Source of the DNA: Planctomycetota bacterium
GTDB taxonomy: Bacteria; Planctomycetota; UBA1135; JACQFD01
Assembly (NCBI GenBank): GCA_016200225.1
Contig: JACQFD010000021.1
Location: 186,001 to 250,000, forward strand
DNA length: 64,000 bases
Direction of reading: 5' to 3'
A program made the position numbers and the translations under genes. The notes under the pieces are model-generated. The model was not told where the DNA came from. It saw nothing but the letters and a program-made list of their open reading frames with translations, and searched no databases. Shown here in pieces: positions 25,097-33,599 of the stretch (within the stretch, counting starts at the first letter, position 1; every line of letters begins with the position of its first letter).

Positions 25097-26410
25097 TTAC
25101 ATTAATATTCGAATCGACACTGTCTCGAATTGCACTTCCGAACCCGGCAATAGTTGAATTCCGACGCCGCCGTAGCGGGCGCGGACGTTGTCTTCGATTA
25201 AATTATAATCAGCTTCGCCCGCCTCGCGCGCGGAGATCATGACTTTGTTGCCATAGACTTGCTCGATCACTTCATATGTCTTGCCCTCCACGACGGGAAA
25301 ATTGGTCGACCGCTCGTCGTTCAAGAACCTCGCGGGAACGGACGCCGCGGGTGCCGATGCGGTTTTTTTGTTAAGAGCACGCTTGGCCTTGCCGTTCGCG
25401 CTTTTTGTCTCGTCCTGCGCTTCCAATGTCTCGAATCCGTACGCGTGCCGCCGATAGCCGCCGGTGTGCCTCGCGAGGAGCGTGAAACCTTTTTTGATAA
25501 CTTTAAATTTGAGCGTCAATTCGTAATGACGCATGGTTTGGCGCGTGCCCGGTAATATATCTTTTCCATTTGCGATCATTTGCACTTTTGAGCCGTTGGG
25601 TCCCCAGAATATTACGCCGGCACGCATTTCGAGGACGGGATTGTCCCCGCCCCTCGGAATGCCGTACGCGATCAATTTCGATCCGTCGATCGTCCATTCC
25701 GAAAGATTGCTGTGCGACCAATTCGAATCCTGTTCATTCTTTTTTGTAAATTCGGAAGCAATCAATAGATTTCGAGGTTCGACGGTCTTGAATCCATAAC
25801 GTTCGGAATATGCCCAAAAATCCGCAGATTGATTTACATGATTTTGGGCCAGTTCGAAGCATTCCTTCCACGCCTCGGTCGCGGCGGATTTAGTATTTTT
25901 ATAATCCGAAGAGTGTACCGTCAACGCTTCCTCGGCTAATTGATAGACCGCCGCCAGGATCGGAACATCGACCTTATTGTTAATATCATTTTCGATCCGA
26001 ACCACGCTTTGATAAAACTTCTTCAGCTCGGCCGGAGCCGAGTCCGAGTTCTCTCGGATTAGCAGATCGATGCGGTCGATCTCCGCCACAGCCATGGCGC
26101 CGTTCGCATCGAGCAACGCGCCAAATCCCTCTTTTTGTGCATTCGTCGCAAACGATAACAATCGCCGCGCTTTTTCGAGAGCCGCCCGCACTTCGAATAT
26201 TTTCTCTGCATTTTTACAATTTGTCTCCGCGAATGTGTAATATTGGCCGAACGCCGCGCGTTCCGGAGACGCTGGCGACGATTCGGCGGCGGCGGGAACG
26301 GTCGCGGGTTTCGACTCGACCCGCGGATCCTGCTTCGCGAATGCGACGAACGCGGTAACGCCCGCGGCGGCCGCGAATACAACGATTCCAGTCCGGTGGA
26401 TCGGCCTCAT
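25097..26410 (-). CDS. Exported protein with C-terminal concanavalin-like beta-sandwich
   Basis: A 437-residue protein; the ATG at 26410 starts a signal anchor (MRPIHRTGIVVFAAAAGVTAF). The middle (about 55-200) is helical with heptad-like Leu/Ala/Glu spacing and no recognised motif. The C-terminal ~200 residues (SNLSEWTIDGSKLIAYG, VLEMRAGVIFWGP, YELTLKFKVIKKGFTLLARH, ARYGGVGIQLLPGSEVQFETVSI) have the strand pattern of the 3-keto-disaccharide hydrolase/LamG-like family that is abundant in planctomycetes, as binding domains or glycosidases. The family is inferred from pattern, not from catalytic residues. Confidence 0.65.
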   Translation of the reverse strand: MRPIHRTGIVVFAAAAGVTAFVAFAKQDPRVESKPATVPAAAESSPASPERAAFGQYYTFAETNCKNAEKIFEVRAALEKARRLLSFATNAQKEGFGALLDANGAMAVAEIDRIDLLIRENSDSAPAELKKFYQSVVRIENDINNKVDVPILAAVYQLAEEALTVHSSDYKNTKSAATEAWKECFELAQNHVNQSADFWAYSERYGFKTVEPRNLLIASEFTKKNEQDSNWSHSNLSEWTIDGSKLIAYGIPRGGDNPVLEMRAGVIFWGPNGSKVQMIANGKDILPGTRQTMRHYELTLKFKVIKKGFTLLARHTGGYRRHAYGFETLEAQDETKSANGKAKRALNKKTASAPAASVPARFLNDERSTNFPVVEGKTYEVIEQVYGNKVMISAREAGEADYNLIEDNVRARYGGVGIQLLPGSEVQFETVSIRILM

Positions 26411-26482
26411 TTGTAATGTTGCGCATGCATACGTTGAAAAAAAGTTCGCCGGCGCGCGCAGCCGTACTATCATGCCCCGGCT

Positions 26483-26851
26483 ATGGTGAAAACCAACAAA
26501 TCCTCCGGCGCGCTCGCCGAAACGTTAAGAAAGTTCGCCCTGAAATTCCCGGACGCGGTCGAGGAAATCGCGTGCGCGGGCACGGCGGTCGAGTCGCCGG
26601 TTTTCCGAGTGAAGGGGAAGTCGTTCCTATTTATTGGCAAGCGCGACCTTCGGCTTAAATTGCAAGATTCGCTCGCGTCGGCGGCCAGACTCGCCGCGAA
26701 GGAACCCGCGCGCTACGAGGCGAGCGCGATGGGCTGGATCAAGGTCAACACCGATCTCGATTCGCCGCCTCCGCTCGACCTGCTCAAAGCTTGGATCGAG
26801 GAGAGCTACCGCGCGTCCACGCCGAAAATTAAGAAGCCGCTCAAAAAATAG
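26483..26851 (+). CDS. MmcQ/YjbR-family protein
   Basis: A 122-residue cytoplasmic protein with the MmcQ/YjbR layout: KFPDAVEE early, VFRVKGKSFLFIG in the centre, and the LAAKEPARYE..MGWIKV segment before a C-terminal helix LLKAWIEESYR. The fold (CyaY-like) is known but the biochemical role is not; members often bind DNA. It diverges from the 25097-26410 gene by 72 bp and precedes the carboxypeptidase-regulatory-like gene by 46 bp, so could share its transcript. Confidence 0.8.
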   Translation: MVKTNKSSGALAETLRKFALKFPDAVEEIACAGTAVESPVFRVKGKSFLFIGKRDLRLKLQDSLASAARLAAKEPARYEASAMGWIKVNTDLDSPPPLDLLKAWIEESYRASTPKIKKPLKK

Positions 26852-26897
26852 CGCGCTCCACGCGAAACAAAACCGGCCGCACGCGCGTAGGGCGGTT

Positions 26898-29600
26898 ATG
26901 TCGACGCTCCGCCGCCTGCGCCTCGCCGCCGCGATTTGCATCGCGACGATTTGTATATTGTTTCGAGCCACCGCGGCCGGCGACGACAGCCGGCCCGTTC
27001 GCACGATTATTGGTAAGATCGTCAACGCGGAGAGCCGGCCCGTGGCGGGCGCCGAAATCGTCCTCGGCAGCAACGCGCGCGACAACATTAATATTACACA
27101 TTCCGACACCGAAGGTACTTTTACAATAACCGCGACGGTCGCCGACGAGCTCGCCGCGAATCATTATGATCTCGAGATCCGCGCGCCGGGACTCGCGACC
27201 TCGTATTTTAATGATATTTGGCTCTCCGGCAATCTGCGCGTCGATCTCGGCTGGATCGGCGTGTTTCCGAAATGTAAAGTTCACGGAACGGTGCAATCGG
27301 CGGACGACAAGCCGATCGCGCGCGCGGAAATTTACGTTTTGCCCGAGCGCGACGCCCACTTCCGCGTCGAACCGAAAGCGTTGCCCAGTCCCGCCGCGAT
27401 TTCCGACGCCTCCGGAACTTATGAATTAACAGAATTCGGTCCCGGGAATTATTCGTTATTGATCAAAGCCCCCGGATTCGCGACGGTCCGGTTGATGAAT
27501 AATCGAATCGATGCCGGTAAAGATAATATATTTACTATATATATGGAACCGACGCGGATCGCGGAAGTGACCGTGCTCGATCCGTTCGGAGAACCTGTCG
27601 AAGGCGCGGAAATCCGAATTACGGGCGACCTCTCGATTCGATATATCTATAACGACCTCTTCCAGCAGTCCGAACGATATATTACAGATTCCAAAGGCGG
27701 CGCGCGCATCGACGGAATCTCGTCGCATGGCGCGGAGTTTCGACTTTGGAAATTTGGTTATCAACATATCTGCGCCTATGATCGCGATGCATTCGGCGAA
27801 CTGTATAAACTCAAACCCGGCAAGCAAACTATTATTTTCGAGCAAATTCCGGTTCTCGATATTAAAACTACTCGACCCTTCGGAAAGCCCGCGAAAATCA
27901 AAGCCGTTTCTTTGCAAGTTGGAACTGCCGACGGCGAGCAATTTGTCGGCACCGAAGAAGCTCGTAGTATACAACTCATTGCCGACGATCACTGGAGGAT
28001 CAGTGCGATTCAATATTGCCGTCCGTGGGTCAATCTTCCCTCCGGAGTCGCCGTCGCCGCCGAGGATGGTTCGTTTGGATCGATAAATGATCTATTTAAA
28101 AACTACGGCTTCGCCGAGCAAACTCCGCTCCCGCACGCCAAACGCGGAGAAATACTTAAATCTCTCGAAATGCAATTATCAAGATCAGGACACGTTCACG
28201 CCACGGTCGTGGACTCCGACGAAAAACCCGTCGATCACGCGTTTGTAAAGCTCGGCGCCGTCGAATCGTTCGCGGGGTTGTATCATCCAAGCACGTTTAC
28301 AAATAAATCGGGCCAATTCGAATTTAACGATGTGCCCGAGTCGGAGGGATGGATTGCGATTTCTTCAGAGCGATGCGAATTGACGACTGTAAAATATGCC
28401 GTGAAGTCCGGCGAAACGCAACAATTAACAATTCGAACGAACGCAACTCAAAAACTGAAGGGGCACGTGAAGAACCCGGCGGCCGACGCGACGAGCCCGT
28501 TCGTTCTGGAAATCGCGGCCAAAGAACCCAATGGAACCAAACTAACAGTAATTACCGATCTCGACGGCAAATTCGAGTGCGATGCGCCCCTTGGCGGCGG
28601 CGTGACGATGGTCGCGCCGAACGTTCCCGGGTTCCGAAATTCGGTTCGCAACATGGGATCTCATTATCAATATCTGAACGAGCGCGCGTTCGGCGCCGAT
28701 ACCGCCGCCGACGAATTTATTATAAATATCCCTCCACCGGCGCCAATGAGCGGACTTCGAGGCAAGCTTTCATTAAATGACCATTCGGCTCAACCTTATT
28801 ATATTTCAAAATCCGAGAGCTTTGCAGGCGACCCGCGATACTTCTCCGATTGTCACAGTAACTCCCGAGGCGAATTCGAAATCGCCGCCTACGTCGCCGG
28901 AACCTATCATTTATCAATTCAGGGAAACGGTTTTCATGAAATCGTCGAATGCCAGATCCCGCAACCTGAAAATAAACAATTTACGATTCAACTCCGCTCA
29001 ACTCGTGTCGCCGGCCGCGTCGTCGATTCCACGGGAAATCCCATCGTCGCAAGATTATTATTAAAACGCGAACGCGAAGATCCGAAACATTTTTATGTTG
29101 AACCGTTTCGCGAGATTTCGACCGCGGACGGATCGTATCAATTCGACGGCATCCCTCTCGGTAAATATACATTGACTATCCGAGATCCGGATTGCACGCA
29201 CGAAACAATAACGATTCCATCGCTCGTCGTCGGCCCCGCGAAGAATGAGATTACAGATCGAATCGTCATGCGGCCGTGCGCGACGCTGCACATTGTCATG
29301 AAAGCTGACATCGACGCCAACGCGGTATTCAAGATCGAAGCCACGCCGAAACGCGCCTTCGAAATTAACAATAATGACAAGGATCGTCAAGTCACGCCTC
29401 CCCAGCGCGCCCCGCGCGACTGCCGTTTCAACGGTTTTCCGGCCGGACCCGTGAATGTTGATATTACGATTTACGACAACAACGGACAGCCCTTCGACGA
29501 ACATATCTATAAAGAAATCGCGTTTCCCGCGACTCCTGAATTTGCAAATCTCGAAATCGACCTCGACGCATACATGGCGGCGCACCGCCCGCTGAAATAA
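26898..29600 (+). CDS. Giant exported carboxypeptidase-regulatory-like domain protein
   Basis: A 900-residue protein starting at ATG 26898 with a signal peptide (RLRLAAAICIATICILF). It is a chain of CarboxypepD_reg-like beta-sandwiches, recognisable by P-V-A-G-A-x-V/I turns and G-x-F-x-I/F-x-D strands: IVNAESRPVAGAEIVLG, PFGEPVEGAEIRI, DSDEKPVDHAFVKLG, VDSTGNPIVARLLLK. No catalytic motif is seen. The upstream open frame to 26634 overlaps yjbR out of frame and is discarded. The next gene starts 4 bp after its stop and is a paralogue of the same length class. Confidence 0.75.
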   Translation: MSTLRRLRLAAAICIATICILFRATAAGDDSRPVRTIIGKIVNAESRPVAGAEIVLGSNARDNINITHSDTEGTFTITATVADELAANHYDLEIRAPGLATSYFNDIWLSGNLRVDLGWIGVFPKCKVHGTVQSADDKPIARAEIYVLPERDAHFRVEPKALPSPAAISDASGTYELTEFGPGNYSLLIKAPGFATVRLMNNRIDAGKDNIFTIYMEPTRIAEVTVLDPFGEPVEGAEIRITGDLSIRYIYNDLFQQSERYITDSKGGARIDGISSHGAEFRLWKFGYQHICAYDRDAFGELYKLKPGKQTIIFEQIPVLDIKTTRPFGKPAKIKAVSLQVGTADGEQFVGTEEARSIQLIADDHWRISAIQYCRPWVNLPSGVAVAAEDGSFGSINDLFKNYGFAEQTPLPHAKRGEILKSLEMQLSRSGHVHATVVDSDEKPVDHAFVKLGAVESFAGLYHPSTFTNKSGQFEFNDVPESEGWIAISSERCELTTVKYAVKSGETQQLTIRTNATQKLKGHVKNPAADATSPFVLEIAAKEPNGTKLTVITDLDGKFECDAPLGGGVTMVAPNVPGFRNSVRNMGSHYQYLNERAFGADTAADEFIINIPPPAPMSGLRGKLSLNDHSAQPYYISKSESFAGDPRYFSDCHSNSRGEFEIAAYVAGTYHLSIQGNGFHEIVECQIPQPENKQFTIQLRSTRVAGRVVDSTGNPIVARLLLKREREDPKHFYVEPFREISTADGSYQFDGIPLGKYTLTIRDPDCTHETITIPSLVVGPAKNEITDRIVMRPCATLHIVMKADIDANAVFKIEATPKRAFEINNNDKDRQVTPPQRAPRDCRFNGFPAGPVNVDITIYDNNGQPFDEHIYKEIAFPATPEFANLEIDLDAYMAAHRPLK

Positions 29601-29604
29601 TTAT

Positions 29605-32244
29605 ATGCAATCAAGATTTGCGATCTTACTCATTTTTATTATCTTGTGCCTCGGGCGCGGCGTTCTTGCATCGCCGCAACCGGCCGACTCCCGCCCCGTC
29701 CGGACATTCACGGGCAAAATCATGAATCCGTCGAGCCGGCCCGTCGCGGGGGCGAAAGTAACGATCGGCAGCGAAGCGCAACCTAACATTTCAACGGCCC
29801 TTTCGGACAACAACGGAATATTTAGTATCGGCGCGGATGCCGAGGCCGAACTGCGCGCGGACGTTTACGATCTTCGCGTCGACGCGGCCGGGTTCGCGCC
29901 GTCGTTTTTAAGTGATATTCCACGGACGGCAAACATGGCCGTCGATCTCGGTTGGATCTTTATGCATCCGGCCTGCGAAATTCATGGAAAGATAATTTCA
30001 TCGACCGGCGTGCCCGTGCCAAACGCAAATATTTGGATGATTCCGGACAAGACTGTTTATCGTAATTATCGAAAGCGCGAGTCCTTTTCTCGCCAAGCTC
30101 AGTGCAAAACGGGTGCCGACGGCGCGTTCCATATTCAACAATTCGGTCCCGGATCGTATACATTTATGATCGCGGCGCATGGGTTCGAGACGATTCAGTG
30201 CGCGGGCAATGAGATCGAACGGACGGAGGCCAACGAATTTGATATAACGATGAAGCCCGCGGCGTCGGCGACCGGCATCGTCGAAGACACGTTTGGCGTG
30301 CCAATCGCTGGAGCGGAGGTCGGCGAGTTTCCAAATACCATATTTACGGATGAGAAAGGGCGGTTCGTGCTCGACGGCGTCCCGCGGCGACGGGCATCCA
30401 TTCGAATCTATAAAGATGGATACTATCAGCCGTATCAAAGCTCAGATTTGGGAACTTCCAACAATTTCGTTCGCGCGGACGTCACACATTATATTCTCGC
30501 ACAGGCACCGACCGTACGAATAGAAGCTAAGAATAGCGCGGGCGAGAACCAGGATATTGCATATATTTACTTGTGGCGGGACGTCGGTAGCGGCGATTTT
30601 TGGTCGGAAGTTGAGAAGAAAGATATTCACTATTTGGATCACCGCGCCGTGGAATTCCATCCGCCCGTGGACGATCATTGGTTCAGTCCCCTTGCATTCC
30701 GCGTCGCGGTCCTCGCCGCCGACGGATCCTTTGGAACGGCAAAGTTGTATCCGGAGGAAGAACCGGTGCCAAAGCCAAAGAAAATTTCCTCGCCTATGAT
30801 TGTTACAATTACCTTGGAGGCAGCGCGCGCCATCTCGGGAACAGTAGTCACACCGGACGGGAAACCGGTCGCAGGAGCCTTTGTGACGGCCGCTGCTGGC
30901 GATTCGTATAATCATATGTACCTTCGCGGGACACTGACGAATGCGATTGGAGTATTTACTTTTAACGACATCGGTGGAGGCGCGGCACTTCATGCATATT
31001 CACGCGACGGATATCTCGGTTCCGCCAAGTTGCTTCAAGAATCGGGGCAAAATACAATTGATATTAAGGCGGCATCTGCACGAAAGCTGATATTACGATG
31101 TCCGGAGAACGCGAATTCGACTGATCCGCCTGTCCTCTGTTTTGCCACGTGCGCGGGCGATGCTTCATCCGTCGAGCCGTCTCGCGTCTTGCTCTGCGCG
31201 TCGCCATGGTCGGCGACATTCTCAAATACAAACATTCCGAGGGGATCCTTCGACGTGCTTCAACTTGGCGGGATTTCCGACAGATCCGTTCGCAGTTTCG
31301 CATGGGAGGATGCGCCGTGGAGCAGCGCCGGGCAATCATTAATATCATTTTCAGACGGACAGATAATCGATATTACACGGGAACAACTGCGGCCGCGCCA
31401 AGTGTACAGAGGGACATTAACCTTCGGCGCCGAGCCGGCCGCCGGGTGGAAAGTACACGATACGGAATTCGGACGCGATCGGAGGCTGAATTGCGCGCCG
31501 ACCGATCTCCGCGGCAAGTATCGGCTCGAATCCAGAGAGGATGGAATCTATAATTTACACTTTCAGGGACTCGGTTCCGCCGACCGCGCGATTCGCCTGC
31601 CCCCGGAGAAGATAAATGATCTGAATATACATATCGGACGCGGCGGAGTTTCCGGCAAGATTGTCGATGAACGAAACTCGCCGGTTCGCGCGGAGATTCG
31701 TGTGTTGCGCAGTCCGCGCGCATCGAATCGCGCATGGGAATATTTGCACGAACTAACGACCCGCGCCGACGGAGCCTTCGAATTCGACGACCTCATGGAG
31801 GGTCATTATGAATTAACTTTTGTCGATCTGACAAAACAGCACGCGAGCGTGCTCACGGGACATCCGTTGGATATCGCCGACGGAAGCCGTATCGATAATT
31901 TAACGATCGAAATGAAGCGCGCGTCCGCTCTGCACATTATTACAAAAGGTACGTCGGAAGAGAACCTTTACGTGAAAATTGAATTTAAAGAAAAGAACGG
32001 CGAGCGCGTCGCGTGGAGCTTCGAGACCGAACCGTTCACGAACCGCATGTTCGGCATTCCGGGCGAACAATGGATTCATTTCCACGCACCGCGAACGATT
32101 TCCGTCGAACTGACGCCCTGCGGCGGCGACGGCAAACCGCTCCACGACGCGATCGTTAAAACGATCGAATACCCTTCGGCGCCGGAGACGGTTACCGTCG
32201 AAGTCGATCTCGATCAGTATCTATCGATTCCCTCCAAGAAATGA
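29605..32244 (+). CDS. Tandem paralogue: carboxypeptidase-regulatory-like domain protein
   Basis: An 879-residue exported protein with a signal peptide (MQSRFAILLIFIILCLG). The start of the mature part, DSRPVRTFTGKIMNPSSRPVAGAKVTIGSE, mirrors the previous gene (DSRPVRTIIGKI..SRPVAGAEIVLGS), so the two arose by tandem duplication. Further regulatory-like repeats are VVTPDGKPVAGAFVTAA and GKIVDERNSPVRAEIRV, and both end in the phrase EVDLDQYL/EIDLDAYM. The 4-bp gap indicates one transcript and coupled translation. Probably a cell-surface or periplasmic protein; function not known. Confidence 0.75.
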   Translation: MQSRFAILLIFIILCLGRGVLASPQPADSRPVRTFTGKIMNPSSRPVAGAKVTIGSEAQPNISTALSDNNGIFSIGADAEAELRADVYDLRVDAAGFAPSFLSDIPRTANMAVDLGWIFMHPACEIHGKIISSTGVPVPNANIWMIPDKTVYRNYRKRESFSRQAQCKTGADGAFHIQQFGPGSYTFMIAAHGFETIQCAGNEIERTEANEFDITMKPAASATGIVEDTFGVPIAGAEVGEFPNTIFTDEKGRFVLDGVPRRRASIRIYKDGYYQPYQSSDLGTSNNFVRADVTHYILAQAPTVRIEAKNSAGENQDIAYIYLWRDVGSGDFWSEVEKKDIHYLDHRAVEFHPPVDDHWFSPLAFRVAVLAADGSFGTAKLYPEEEPVPKPKKISSPMIVTITLEAARAISGTVVTPDGKPVAGAFVTAAAGDSYNHMYLRGTLTNAIGVFTFNDIGGGAALHAYSRDGYLGSAKLLQESGQNTIDIKAASARKLILRCPENANSTDPPVLCFATCAGDASSVEPSRVLLCASPWSATFSNTNIPRGSFDVLQLGGISDRSVRSFAWEDAPWSSAGQSLISFSDGQIIDITREQLRPRQVYRGTLTFGAEPAAGWKVHDTEFGRDRRLNCAPTDLRGKYRLESREDGIYNLHFQGLGSADRAIRLPPEKINDLNIHIGRGGVSGKIVDERNSPVRAEIRVLRSPRASNRAWEYLHELTTRADGAFEFDDLMEGHYELTFVDLTKQHASVLTGHPLDIADGSRIDNLTIEMKRASALHIITKGTSEENLYVKIEFKEKNGERVAWSFETEPFTNRMFGIPGEQWIHFHAPRTISVELTPCGGDGKPLHDAIVKTIEYPSAPETVTVEVDLDQYLSIPSKK

Positions 32245-32305
32245 TAACGCCATGGCAACATTCATTCTCATGACGCCGAGGCGGAGACTGATTTTAGGTC
32301 ATTAA

Positions 32306-33469
32306 TTATTCATCCGCTCCAAGCGTGTCCAGATACTGTTTATAACCAAAAACACGGTTTCGGCGCTTGCCGGTCAGCTCCTTTATGATTTTAAGATTCT
32401 CCGAAGTCAATAATTTGACCGCGGAAGCCACCGTTGGCGCCGAGAGTCCGGTCCGCTTTTGCATGAGTGGAAGGCTCAATACCGGGTGTTTCTGAAATTC
32501 AGTATAAACGCGAAGAGCGGAAATCCCCGGACGGCCGAGATCTTCAATAACTTTTCGATCGTGGGCAAACATGACGGTGAGTTTTCGCGCCGTCGCGACG
32601 GCCTGCTCGGCGGTTTCGCGAACGCCATCGATGAAGAATGAAATCCATTTTTCAAAATCGCCATCGACGCGAACCTCCTGCAGAAGTTCATAATAGACCG
32701 TCCGATGTTTTTTTAAATATATACTCAAATAGAGCAGCGGCTCGGAGAGAACGCGTTCGGAGCAGAGAATGAGCGTTATTAATAATCTTCCGAGTCTGCC
32801 GTTGCCGTCGAGAAACGGGTGAATCGTCTCGAACTGAACATGCGCAAGAGCGGCTTTGATCAGCGCGGGCGTCCGCTCCGGAAAATTATGAATAAACTTT
32901 TCCAATTGTGATATACATTCCGGCACGTCTTCCGCGGGCGGCGGCACGTACGCGGCATTTCCGGGCCGAGTTCCGCCAATCCAATTTTGCGATATACGAA
33001 ATTCTCCCGGGAGCTTGTCCGCGCCTCTTCCGCGTGAAAGTAATATTCCGTGAATTTCTTTCAGCAATCGATTCGAAAGCGGAAAGCCGTCCTTTAGTTT
33101 GGAAATACCATAATCGAGGGCGCTCACATAATTGGATACTTCGCGAACGTCGTCCACGGGGACGCCGGGCGCTTCGTCGATTTCAAATAATAATAAATCG
33201 GATAGTGATGATTGCGTCCCCTCGATTTTCGACGATAGGACCGCTTCGCGCCGAATGTAAGTATACAAAAAAAGCGAAATGTCGGGCAGCAACGCCGAGG
33301 CGCTGTCGAGGCGGCCCAGCGAAACGTACGTGTGATCCATGCGTTCTCGCAGATCCGCATCGATCTCAATTTGCGGATTTGGCGGCAACGGCAGCGGTCG
33401 AAACGCGCGCACCTGCTCCCCGGCGATTCTGGGGCCGCTGACGTAACTCCCTGTCATTCCGCGTTTCAT
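32306..33469 (-). CDS. Fic family AMP-transferase with N-terminal inhibitory helix
   Basis: A 387-residue SoFic-like protein. The active-site loop HPFLDGNGRLGR (217-228) is fully canonical. An autoinhibitory motif S-S-K-I-E-G (79-84) precedes it, as in class II Fic proteins, where the Glu blocks productive ATP binding. The C-terminal ~90 residues (HPVLSLPLMQKRTGLSAPTVASAVKLL) form a winged-helix-like domain that may bind its own promoter. Fic enzymes adenylylate (AMPylate) target proteins. A perfect inverted repeat is 12 bp upstream of the start codon. No antitoxin partner gene is adjacent, which suits built-in inhibition. Confidence 0.9.
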   Translation of the reverse strand: MKRGMTGSYVSGPRIAGEQVRAFRPLPLPPNPQIEIDADLRERMDHTYVSLGRLDSASALLPDISLFLYTYIRREAVLSSKIEGTQSSLSDLLLFEIDEAPGVPVDDVREVSNYVSALDYGISKLKDGFPLSNRLLKEIHGILLSRGRGADKLPGEFRISQNWIGGTRPGNAAYVPPPAEDVPECISQLEKFIHNFPERTPALIKAALAHVQFETIHPFLDGNGRLGRLLITLILCSERVLSEPLLYLSIYLKKHRTVYYELLQEVRVDGDFEKWISFFIDGVRETAEQAVATARKLTVMFAHDRKVIEDLGRPGISALRVYTEFQKHPVLSLPLMQKRTGLSAPTVASAVKLLTSENLKIIKELTGKRRNRVFGYKQYLDTLGADE

Positions 33470-33480
33470 GCTTCGCGTAA

Positions 33481-33495
33481 TTAAAGTTTCTTTAA
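33481..33495. promoter_or_regulatory. Inverted repeat TTAAAG-TTT-CTTTAA upstream of the fic gene
   Basis: A perfect 6-bp inverted repeat with a 3-bp spacer ends 12 bp from the fic ATG in an AT-rich island. AATAAGG-TTTGGC and AATAAAGG-ATTTGGC just beyond it are an imperfect direct repeat. It is a likely operator, possibly for the winged helix of the Fic protein itself. Confidence 0.4.
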
Positions 33496-33599
33496 TAAGG
33501 TTTGGCGCTAATAAAGGATTTGGCCTTAAGTCTAATTAGTGGAGGCTGTCTCCACAACGCCGGTGTCGCGGCCCCGGGTACCTCCGCGGGCCGATTTTT

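Noticed and set aside
26634..26897. N-terminal extension of the 26898 gene
   Set aside because: It overlaps yjbR in another frame and is Arg-rich; a proper signal peptide begins at 26898.
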